DNA of 6,878 nucleotides, from assembly GCA_018816665.1 (NCBI GenBank), contig JAHIVM010000127.1, positions 1-6,878 on the forward strand, written 5' to 3'. The notes beneath the pieces were generated by a model that searched no databases, was not told where the DNA came from, and saw only the letters and a list, made by a program, of their open reading frames with translations. The stretch comes from Candidatus Zixiibacteriota bacterium (GTDB lineage: Bacteria; Zixibacteria; MSB-5A5; GN15; FEB-12). The position numbers and the translations under genes were made by a program. Every line of letters starts with the position of its first letter. The stretch's first letter is position 1. Positions 1 to 6,000 of this stretch are shown piece by piece.

Positions 1-1
1 C

Positions 2-1408
2 CCGGGGGCCAACCTGCTCAATACGATGGCCGCGGATACATCCGGCAATATCTATGTAAGCGACGGCACCCCGAACATGGTGTACAAAATCAAACTGGGA
101 ACGCATGCCCTGAGCCCGTTTGTGTGGTTCGGCCTGCCCCATGCAGTGGGCCTGCTGTTTGATCCCGACAACAATCGCTTGCTGGTGACCACCGACAGCG
201 CCGGCACGGCATCGATCAAGGCTGTCAGTTGCTCCGACTCGACCGACATCTCGCTCGTTCTGGCCACCGGTCTGCCGCCGCTGGATATGTTGAGCTGGGG
301 ATTCGACGGCAGCGTGTACACTTCCTGCTGGGAGACCAACTCCGTGTACCGCTACGATCCTACCTTCAGTGCCCCACCTGTAGTTGTATCCACCGGTCAC
401 AACGGTCCGGCGCAATTGTGTTACAACGAATCCGACGGAGTTCTGGCGGTGCCCTGCTTCATGTCCAGTTCTATTGCGTTTTTGTATCCCGATGCCGACT
501 TCACGGTGGACACAGCCTGGGGGAGGGGGCCGCTTTCGGTACACTTCACCGGGACATCATCGTATACCCCCGAGGCCTGGCATTGGGACTTTGGTGACGG
601 TGGGACCTCGGATATTCAGTCGCCCGACCATGCCTTTGAGCAGCCGGGGTTGTACGATGTCTCTCTGCAGGTTACTATCGACGGCGTCCAGCGGACGCGA
701 ACATTTCCCGGTTGTGTGGCCGTAGTGGCGGACACGCTGCGCGGCGAGACCCTGGAAATCGCCGCCGGAGCAACCGTGGAGTACTGCGTTGAATCAACCA
801 ACCATATGCCGCTGAACGGCCTGACCATACCTTTGCACTGGGACGGACCGCTGGGGCTGGAGTATGTGAGTCACACGGTGTCCGGATGCCGCACCGGGGA
901 TTTCAACGATATCAGCGTGCTCAATTTCGATCCCATCGGCAAGCGACTTGTCATTGAGTTGGCGAAGGGTACCGCGGCGGCGCTGCCGGTCGGTTCGGGA
1001 ACCGTATTGCGCGTCACCTTCAATCAAACGGAGATGTCGCCGGAAGACCGAACGAATGCTATCGGTTTCGAGGGGTATGGGGCTTATGAGGCCGCCTTCG
1101 AGGGCACCCTGGGGACATACGCCCCGGATTTGGCGCCCGGCGTCATAGAGCTGGCCGGCTGCTGTCTGGGTACGGCCGGCAATGTCCAACTGGTGCCGGA
1201 TTGCGATGACGGCGACCAATCCGTCGATGTGGGCGATTTGACCAATCTAATCGACCATCTGTTTATTGGCTTCGCTCCCGTCTGCTGTCTTGAAGAGGCC
1301 GATGTGGCACCGTTGAGCGGTCCCGACGGGGGTATCGATGTTGGGGACTTGACCACGATGATAGACCATCTGTTCATAACCTTCCCGGCGTTGCCGTCCT
1401 GTCGGTAA
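2..1408 (+). CDS. Modular secreted-type protein with propeller-like, PKD, cohesin-like and dockerin-like parts (5' partial)
   Basis: The frame is open to the left edge (eight residues before the first ATG at 26), so the true start and any signal peptide lie outside the window. Numbered from ATG 26, residues 1-155 resemble NHL/SMP-30-type propeller strands, with repeated units such as SGNIYVSD and GSVYTSCWETNSVYRYD. Residues 157-235 form a PKD domain with the typical WHWDFGDG at 185-192. Residues 238-376 look like a cohesin-type or carbohydrate-binding-like beta-sandwich. Residues 379-460 are two dockerin-like repeats flanked by Cys pairs (CC at 379-380 and 420-421). The domains imply an extracellular or surface protein acting through protein-protein or glycan contacts; no catalytic site is visible. 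It has no obvious link to the downstream genes. The PKD and dockerin-like calls are firm; the cohesin-like and propeller calls rest on general pattern only. Confidence 0.8.
   Translation, partial: PGANLLNTMAADTSGNIYVSDGTPNMVYKIKLGTHALSPFVWFGLPHAVGLLFDPDNNRLLVTTDSAGTASIKAVSCSDSTDISLVLATGLPPLDMLSWGFDGSVYTSCWETNSVYRYDPTFSAPPVVVSTGHNGPAQLCYNESDGVLAVPCFMSSSIAFLYPDADFTVDTAWGRGPLSVHFTGTSSYTPEAWHWDFGDGGTSDIQSPDHAFEQPGLYDVSLQVTIDGVQRTRTFPGCVAVVADTLRGETLEIAAGATVEYCVESTNHMPLNGLTIPLHWDGPLGLEYVSHTVSGCRTGDFNDISVLNFDPIGKRLVIELAKGTAAALPVGSGTVLRVTFNQTEMSPEDRTNAIGFEGYGAYEAAFEGTLGTYAPDLAPGVIELAGCCLGTAGNVQLVPDCDDGDQSVDVGDLTNLIDHLFIGFAPVCCLEEADVAPLSGPDGGIDVGDLTTMIDHLFITFPALPSCR
1211..1375 (+). repeat. Pair of dockerin-like Asp-rich repeats at the C-terminus
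   Basis: Two copies of a repeat are encoded at 1211-1264 and 1319-1375. The shared core is (S/I)DVGDLT followed by IDHLF. Each copy has an acidic loop (GDQSVDVGD and GPDGGIDVGD) and then an amphipathic helix, the layout of type I dockerin calcium-binding F-hand repeats. The cysteine pairs before each copy are a variant seen in Zixibacteria-like proteins, as far as I recall. Calcium binding is inferred from the loop acids, not shown. Confidence 0.7.
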
Positions 1409-1430
1409 TGCCGATCCCGGCGGTGGCGAC

Positions 1431-1460
1431 TTGTGTCCGGGGCCCGTTCCTGCGTATACT
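1431..1460 (+). promoter_or_regulatory. Candidate sigma70-type promoter for thrC
   Basis: A -10 box TATACT (1455-1460, five of six matches to TATAAT) lies 18 bp after a weak -35 TTGTGT (1431-1436). A transcript start near 1467 would leave a leader of about 40 nt before the AGGAGG and the proposed start at 1507. The preceding gene ends at 1408 and no convincing terminator was seen between them, so read-through from upstream is also possible. Confidence 0.4.
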
Positions 1461-1494
1461 GGGGGGCAAATAGTGGAATATCCGTTCCGTCCGC

Positions 1495-1509
1495 AGGAGG
1501 TGCGTCATC
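1495..1509 (+). promoter_or_regulatory. Strong ribosome binding site followed by an ATC start codon
   Basis: A perfect AGGAGG (1495-1500) is followed by six bases and then ATC (1507-1509), in frame with thrC. No ATG, GTG or TTG exists in this frame between the upstream stop TAG (1471-1473) and the zinc-ribbon cysteines. The GTG at 1500-1502 overlaps the site and is out of frame. The spacing is what a normal start would have, so this site decides the start call. Confidence 0.6.
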
Positions 1510-2700
1510 GCTGCAACCAATTCGACCGTCCTTGGCCTGTACTGTCCCGTATGCGGGAAGCAATACGATCTGGAGACCGTCCTCAACCTGTGTACGTGCG
1601 GCAAGCCGTTGCTGGTAGCTTACGACTATGAAGAAGCCGCCCGCCGCATAACTCCGGCCGACCTGCGGATACGTCCGCATCACATGTGGAGGTATCGTGA
1701 ACTCCTGCCGGTGCTTGACGATGACAATATCGTCACGCTCGGAGAGGGTGGCACGCCGTTGCTGCATTCTCGCGTCATTGGTGAAGCCCTGGGGATGCCG
1801 CATCTCTATTTCAAGGACGAGTCCGGCAACCCCACCGGTTCGTTCAAAGCCCGCGGTCTTGGGATGGCGGTCTCACGAGCCAAAGAACTGGGTCTCAACA
1901 AGCTGATTATCCCTACGGCCGGCAATGCCGGGACGGCGGTGGCCGCCTATGCGGCCCGGGCCGGTATGCGGGCCTGTGTGATTATGCCCGAGGACTCACC
2001 CCTTACTTTCATGCTCGACTGCCGCCTGCACGGTGCGGAGGTTGAACTTGTTAAGGGGACTATCGCCGATTGCGGGGCAGTCGCCGCCGAGAAAGCGGAT
2101 AAGGACGGTTGGTTTTCGGTGGCTACGCTGAAAGAACCGTACCGCATAGAAGGCAAAAAAACACTGGGGTATGAGCTGGCCGAGCAATTCGACTATGATC
2201 TCCCCGATGTGATCGTCTATCCGACCGGTGGCGGCACCGGGTTGATCGGTATGTGGAAGGCGTTTATCGAGATGGAGCAGATGGGCTGGGTCGGCGGGAG
2301 GAAACCCGCCATGGTGGCAGTGCAGGCCTCCGGTTGTGCGCCGATTCCTCGGGCCTGGGAGAACGGCGAGTCAACGGCTGCGCCCTGGGAAAACGCTCAG
2401 ACCGTGGCGGCCGGTCTGCGAGTTCCGGGAGCCATTGGTGATTTTCTCATCCTGGATGCCGTGAAGCAGAGCGGCGGGGTGGCCGTAGCGGTGTCAGACA
2501 GGAAGCTGATACATTACACCGGGGAACTGGCTGCCAGAGAGGGCATATTTTCATCGCCCGAGGGGGGAGCCGCGCTGGCGGCGCTGGTCCGGCTTGTTGA
2601 GGACGGGTCGATCAACCCGGACCGTCGCGTTGTGGTCTTCATTACCGGAACCGGGTATAAGTACATGGAAGCGATGGAAACGATCCTCTCCGATGGCTGA
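1507..2700 (+). CDS. thrC: Threonine synthase (fold-type II PLP enzyme) with N-terminal zinc ribbon
   Basis: Threonine synthase converts O-phospho-L-homoserine and water to L-threonine and phosphate, the last step of threonine synthesis, in the cytosol. Starting at ATC 1507 gives 397 residues. Residues 13-31 form a zinc ribbon (CPVC at 13-16, CTC at 29-31) directly before the catalytic domain. Lys114 in NPTGSFKAR is the expected PLP Schiff-base lysine. AGNAG at 138-142 supplies the asparagine facing the PLP ring, and GGGTG at 241-245 is the phosphate-binding loop. SSPEGG (349-354) and TGTGYK (380-385) are typical of the C-terminal part. The first usual start codon, TTG 1609, would lose the ribbon and has no ribosome binding site. 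No hom or thrB is adjacent. Related fold-type II enzymes such as threonine dehydratase are possible, but the ribbon plus these motifs favour ThrC. Confidence 0.9.
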   Translation: MAATNSTVLGLYCPVCGKQYDLETVLNLCTCGKPLLVAYDYEEAARRITPADLRIRPHHMWRYRELLPVLDDDNIVTLGEGGTPLLHSRVIGEALGMPHLYFKDESGNPTGSFKARGLGMAVSRAKELGLNKLIIPTAGNAGTAVAAYAARAGMRACVIMPEDSPLTFMLDCRLHGAEVELVKGTIADCGAVAAEKADKDGWFSVATLKEPYRIEGKKTLGYELAEQFDYDLPDVIVYPTGGGTGLIGMWKAFIEMEQMGWVGGRKPAMVAVQASGCAPIPRAWENGESTAAPWENAQTVAAGLRVPGAIGDFLILDAVKQSGGVAVAVSDRKLIHYTGELAAREGIFSSPEGGAALAALVRLVEDGSINPDRRVVVFITGTGYKYMEAMETILSDG

Positions 2701-2783
2701 TTGATCGGGCTCGAGTGGCTCTGAAACAAAGATTGAATTGAGTGCCAACGAACGCCGGATTCGTCCGTATCTCACGGGAGTGT

Positions 2784-2841
2784 GTCCGGGTCGGAATCCT
2801 GCCCCCGCGTGTATTTTTTTGCCTGACCCGGGCCTTTTTTT
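2784..2841 (+). terminator. Probable intrinsic terminator after thrC
   Basis: CCGGGTC (2786-2792) pairs perfectly with GACCCGG (2825-2831). With flanking G-C and G-U pairs the stem reaches 11 bp (2784-2794 with 2823-2833). A seven-T run follows almost at once (2835-2841). The loop is long, about 28 nt, and includes another seven-T run, so efficiency is uncertain. It lies 84 nt beyond the thrC stop. Confidence 0.5.
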
Positions 2842-2866
2842 ATTTGTACCGGGCTGCGAATCAGGC
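2821..2866 (+). repeat. Interrupted inverted repeat overlapping the terminator arm and promoter
   Basis: GCCTGA (2821-2826) is matched by TCAGGC (2861-2866). The adjoining CCCGG (2827-2831) is matched by CCGGG (2849-2853), with seven unpaired bases between the two right-hand segments. The left arm is also the 3' strand of the terminator stem, so the two structures exclude each other. In DNA form it surrounds the putative -35 of the cluster promoter and could be a protein site. Its function is unknown. Confidence 0.35.
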
Positions 2867-2873
2867 TTATTAT
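2844..2873 (+). promoter_or_regulatory. Candidate promoter of the tssH-tssB-tssC operon
   Basis: TATTAT (2868-2873, five of six matches to the -10 consensus) sits 18 bp after TTGTAC (2844-2849, a weak -35). This is the same spacing as the candidate thrC promoter. Initiation near 2880 would give a leader of about 40 nt. The T-rich tracts immediately upstream could act as an UP-like or bent element. No CIRCE heat-shock operator was seen. The rest of 2701-2918 appears non-coding. Confidence 0.4.
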
Positions 2874-2918
2874 TGATGTTCGGACACCTGTTACTACCAA
2901 CCGATACTAAAGGCGAAT

Positions 2919-4358
2919 ATGGATATTGCCAACTATTCATCTGATTCGCGGAGCATTATCAAAAACGCCCGCGAGGTTGCAACCTCATTCCGACACCCCG
3001 AAATCTATGTTGAGCACCTGCTGATCGCCACCGTGCGACAGGAAGCGACCGAAGTTGAGTCGATTCTCAATCAACTCGGGAAAAGTCCTGCTTTCGTGGA
3101 GTCGACGGTTGAGGATTACCTGAAAGAACAGGGATCCCGCGCCAGCGCGCGCGACAACCTGACTATCTCGCCTGCCGTGCAGCAGGTTCTGACCCAGGCC
3201 CTGGATGAAAAAGCCAAACTCTATGACACCCTGGTCGAGCCCGAGCACATCCTTATCGCCGTGTTTGATCCTAAATCGGCTCTTAACCCGTACCTGCGGG
3301 ACAAACTCGACATCACCAAAGAGGCCTGCTACAACGCCATTGCGGAGAGCAAGTCTATCGAGGAAATGGCCGGCGGGGCTACCGGCGAGGACGGAAAGCC
3401 GACCCCGGCAGGGGAGAAGAAGGAAGTCTCCAAAACGCTGCGGCACTGTGTGGACCTGACCAATCGGGCGGCCGCGGGCGAATTCGACCCCTGCATCGGG
3501 CGCGGACCGGAAGTACAGCAGGTTATTCAGATTCTGCTGCGGCGACGCAAAAACAGTCCGATTCTGGTCGGCGGAGCCGGGGTGGGCAAAACCGCGATCG
3601 TGGAAGGCTTTGCACAGGCGGTGGTCGCCGGCAAAGTCCCCAAGGTGCTGGCGGACATCAAACTGATGGAAGTTGACATGGGCTCCATGGTGGCCGGGGC
3701 CAAATACAAGGGCGAGTTCGAGGAGCGATTTAAGGGGTTGATCGCCGATGTGGTCAAAACGGCCGGCAAGGTTGTCCTATTTATCGATGAAATCCACATG
3801 CTGGTTGGCGCCGGCGGTTCCGGCGGCGGTATGGATGCGGCCAATCTGCTCAAACCGGTGCTGGCCCGAGGGCAACTCCGTGTGATTGGCGCGACTACCG
3901 AAGAAGAGTATACCAAGTACCTGGAAAAAGACAAGGCTCTGGATCGACGTTTCGAGCGGGTCAAGGTGGCGCAGCCTGCCTTCGAAGACGCGGTTCGCAT
4001 TGTCCGGGGCGTGATCGGGAAATACGAAGAACATCACAAGATTGACTTCACCGGCGATGCCATCATCGGCTCGGTGAAATACGCCCAGCGGTACCTGAGC
4101 GAGCGCAATCTGCCGGACATTGCCCTGGACATTGTCGATGAGGCGGCCTCGGAGTTCAGTGTCAAGGAGGAGTTCGCCGGAACGGCTGTGCCGGAACTCA
4201 AGGATCAAGCCGCGGCCCTGGAGAAGATTCTGGCGGAGGTCGACGGCAAGGATCCGGCGAAAGACACCGAAGCGTTTGATCGCCTGTACGAGGCGTACGA
4301 TGAGTTTTCACGCGGGGTTGATCGCCTCCATGACTTCTGGGGACATCGGCTGCAGTAG
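2919..4358 (+). CDS. tssH: ClpV/ClpB-like AAA+ ATPase, N-terminal half (N domain, D1, first part of middle domain)
   Basis: This is the first half of a Hsp100-type unfoldase, 479 residues. Two Clp-N repeats occupy about 1-145 (HPEIYVEHLLIA and LVEPEHILIAVFD mark them). The D1 ATPase follows, with Walker A GGAGVGKT at 218-225, pore loop KYKGEFEER around Tyr263, Walker B FIDE with Asp290-Glu291, sensor region GATT at 324-327 and arginine fingers Arg343-Arg344. Residues 425-479 begin a helical middle domain and then stop at TAG. The D2 ring is missing here and is encoded by the next ORF. The start has AAAGG (2909-2913) five bases upstream. ClpV disassembles contracted T6SS sheaths, and the adjacent tssB and tssC favour that role over the general disaggregase ClpB. 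The ClpV/ClpB choice rests on context. Confidence 0.85.
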   Translation: MDIANYSSDSRSIIKNAREVATSFRHPEIYVEHLLIATVRQEATEVESILNQLGKSPAFVESTVEDYLKEQGSRASARDNLTISPAVQQVLTQALDEKAKLYDTLVEPEHILIAVFDPKSALNPYLRDKLDITKEACYNAIAESKSIEEMAGGATGEDGKPTPAGEKKEVSKTLRHCVDLTNRAAAGEFDPCIGRGPEVQQVIQILLRRRKNSPILVGGAGVGKTAIVEGFAQAVVAGKVPKVLADIKLMEVDMGSMVAGAKYKGEFEERFKGLIADVVKTAGKVVLFIDEIHMLVGAGGSGGGMDAANLLKPVLARGQLRVIGATTEEEYTKYLEKDKALDRRFERVKVAQPAFEDAVRIVRGVIGKYEEHHKIDFTGDAIIGSVKYAQRYLSERNLPDIALDIVDEAASEFSVKEEFAGTAVPELKDQAAALEKILAEVDGKDPAKDTEAFDRLYEAYDEFSRGVDRLHDFWGHRLQ

Positions 4359-4390
4359 CCGAGTCTTCGATGGTCCTGAAACCGACTGAC

Positions 4391-4404
4391 GGGAGCAAGG
4401 AATG
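4391..4404 (+). promoter_or_regulatory. Ribosome binding site of the second ATPase half
   Basis: GGGAG (4391-4395) stands six bases before ATG 4402, with a further AAGGA (4397-4401) touching the start. This supports independent translation of the D2 half, arguing against simple debris downstream of a premature stop. Confidence 0.55.
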
Positions 4405-5505
4405 AGCATCGACAGATTGCCCTTGGCGGAACTGAAAAAAGAATTCGAAGACAACAAAAAGAAGCTGACCGATCTCGCCGCCGTGGTGGATAAGCTGGCC
4501 GGCACTCGATACATAGACGATTCCGACATCGCTGCGGTGGTGGCTCGACGAACCGGTATTCCGGTGTCCAAAATGATGACGGCCGAGAAGGACCGGCTGG
4601 TGCACATGGAAGACTTTCTGGCCGAGCGGGTGGTCGGGCAGAAAGAGGCCGTGACGGCCATTGCTAATGCCATTCGCAAATCGCGCGCGGGACTCAAGCT
4701 GGCCAATCGTCCGATCGGCTCGTTCCTGTTCCTGGGGCCCACCGGTACGGGCAAAACACACCTCCCCAAGCAACTGGCCGAGTTTCTGTTTGATGACAAA
4801 AACGCCATGGTGCGGCTGGATATGTCCGAGTTCATGGAATCACATTCGGTGGCGAAAATGATCGGGGCGCCGCCCGGGTATGTCGGCTACGAGGCCGGCG
4901 GCGTGCTCACCGAAGCGGTTCGCAAAAAACCGTTTTCCATCGTGTTGTTTGATGAAGTCGAAAAAGCCCACCCCGAGATCTTCAATATCCTGCTGCAGCT
5001 GCTGGACGACGGACGGCTGACCGATGGTCAGAGCCGAACGGTTGATTTCTCCAATACGATTGTGGTGTTGACTTCCAACTACGCGGCCGACAAGATCCTG
5101 GATGCCGACCGCGAGGGCCGCCCGGTGGATATGGAAGACGTGCGTAAATTCCTGTTCACGAAATTCCGCCCCGAGTTCCTGAACCGTCTCAACGATATCA
5201 TCATTTACCACACGTTCACACCGGATGAGATTGAGACGATTGTGGGACTCGAGTTCAAGCAGTTGATAGCCATGCTCAAGGATCAGAAAATATCCGCCTC
5301 GCTGTCGGACGAAGCCCGCAAGAAGCTGGCCACCGACGGCTACACGTTTGAACTGGGGGCGCGACCGCTGCAGCGCATAATTGAGCGTGAGATCGTCAAC
5401 AAGCTCTCGGTGCGCATTATTACCGGTGATATCAAAGCCGGAGACCATATAAGCATTACCTGCGAAGGTGATGGTTACGCGTTTACAAGTGAAGAAAAGA
5501 AATAA
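4402..5505 (+). CDS. tssH: ClpV/ClpB-like AAA+ ATPase, C-terminal half (end of middle domain, D2, C-terminal domain)
   Basis: This is the second half of the same Hsp100 architecture, 367 residues. Residues 1-35 are a charged helical segment that would complete the middle domain. IDDSDIAAVVARRTGIP (38-54) is the usual entry into D2. Walker A is GPTGTGKT at 112-119, the pore loop is GAPPGYVGY at 155-163, and Walker B is LFDE with Asp184-Glu185. The arginine finger is Arg262 in RPEFLNR, and sensor 2 is GARPL at 319-323. No IGF/LGF-type ClpP-docking loop is apparent, which fits ClpB/ClpV and not ClpA/ClpC. With the preceding ORF the total is 846 residues, close to a normal single-chain ClpB/ClpV. 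Odd point: Pro122 lies in the helix just after Walker A, where Ala or Cys is usual. The product is inferred to form mixed or stacked rings with the first half. Confidence 0.85.
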   Translation: MSIDRLPLAELKKEFEDNKKKLTDLAAVVDKLAGTRYIDDSDIAAVVARRTGIPVSKMMTAEKDRLVHMEDFLAERVVGQKEAVTAIANAIRKSRAGLKLANRPIGSFLFLGPTGTGKTHLPKQLAEFLFDDKNAMVRLDMSEFMESHSVAKMIGAPPGYVGYEAGGVLTEAVRKKPFSIVLFDEVEKAHPEIFNILLQLLDDGRLTDGQSRTVDFSNTIVVLTSNYAADKILDADREGRPVDMEDVRKFLFTKFRPEFLNRLNDIIIYHTFTPDEIETIVGLEFKQLIAMLKDQKISASLSDEARKKLATDGYTFELGARPLQRIIEREIVNKLSVRIITGDIKAGDHISITCEGDGYAFTSEEKK

Positions 5506-5529
5506 CAATAACTCGCATCTATAGAGAAC

Positions 5530-5542
5530 GGAGGTATAGATG
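5530..5542 (+). promoter_or_regulatory. Ribosome binding site of tssB
   Basis: GGAGGT (5530-5535) is four bases before ATG 5540, a strong match supporting this start. It lies in the 34-nt gap after the ATPase gene, consistent with one operon and high translation of a structural subunit. Confidence 0.65.
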
Positions 5543-5980
5543 GCCAAGTTCGTACTCGGTGCGCAGGAACGGGTGAAGAAGGATGATTCGATACCCGTTG
5601 AGCTGTTACCCTCGAACAAGCTGCTCTATATGGCGCGCCTCAATAGCGATGAGGAGCCCGACCTGACACCCACCAAGTGTACTAATTTCAAGGAGGTGTT
5701 TGCCAAGTTCAGACCGTCGTTCAATGTCGACCTCGAGACCGAGGAAGGCGAGCCGATCAACGCCGATTTTGAAGTGACATCCATGAAGGACTTCACTTCG
5801 AAAGAGTTGATCGAGAAGAACGAGCATCTCCAGAAGACGTACTACTCGAAGGAGATCATGGCTGACCTGGACAAGCAGTTGAAGAAAAACAACTCCTTGA
5901 AGAAAACGCTCAAGGACGAAGAAACGAGAGAAGCCCTGGTGAAGGTGATGAAGTACTACATCGACCTTCTGGGCGAATAA
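5540..5980 (+). CDS. tssB: T6SS contractile sheath small subunit TssB (VipA/IglA-like)
   Basis: TssB pairs with TssC to build the contractile tail sheath in the cytoplasm. The 146-residue product matches the conserved second half of the family: a receiver of the form FRPSFNVDL (57-65), then INADFEVTSMKDF (73-85), then a charged helical tail with KEIMADLDKQLKKN (104-117) and LKKTL. This resembles Francisella IglA, which as I recall has an SVKDF motif and a KEI...KN.LKKT helix in the same order. The N-terminal strand region (1-55) is divergent from proteobacterial VipA. At 146 residues it is somewhat shorter than the roughly 160-180 residues usual for the family. It lies 17 nt before tssC, the usual tssB-tssC pairing. 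The assignment is strengthened by the following gene; alone it would be moderate. Confidence 0.8.
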   Translation: MAKFVLGAQERVKKDDSIPVELLPSNKLLYMARLNSDEEPDLTPTKCTNFKEVFAKFRPSFNVDLETEEGEPINADFEVTSMKDFTSKELIEKNEHLQKTYYSKEIMADLDKQLKKNNSLKKTLKDEETREALVKVMKYYIDLLGE

Positions 5981-5984
5981 CGGT

Positions 5985-6000
5985 GAGGTGAACGGTAATG
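5985..6000 (+). promoter_or_regulatory. Ribosome binding site and start of tssC
   Basis: GAGGTG (5985-5990) lies seven bases before ATG 5998, four bases after the tssB stop. It fixes the tssC start and suggests coupled expression of the two sheath subunits. Confidence 0.55.

Noticed and set aside
1410..1421. GCCG/CGGC hairpin after the first gene as a terminator
   Set aside because: The stem is only four base pairs and no T run follows.
1084..1803. 239-residue - strand ORF
   Set aside because: It covers the dockerin-coding end of the first gene, the thrC promoter and the zinc-ribbon region, all supported on the + strand.
2701..2918. CIRCE-type heat-shock operator before the Hsp100-like gene
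   Set aside because: No TTAGCACTC/GAGTGCTAA-like pair is present; the inverted repeats found here are unrelated.
2738..2944. 68-residue + strand ORF spanning the gap before the ATPase gene
   Set aside because: It overlaps the terminator, promoter and start of the ATPase gene, has no ribosome binding site at its start, and its composition looks like translated non-coding DNA.
2919..5505. ClpA/ClpC identity (ClpP partner) for the split ATPase
   Set aside because: No IGF/LGF-type ClpP-docking loop is visible in D2, and the gene lies next to sheath genes, not a protease.
4840..5619. 259-residue - strand ORF
   Set aside because: It lies antisense to the D2 ATPase gene and tssB, whose protein motifs are clear; it is a by-product of codon bias.
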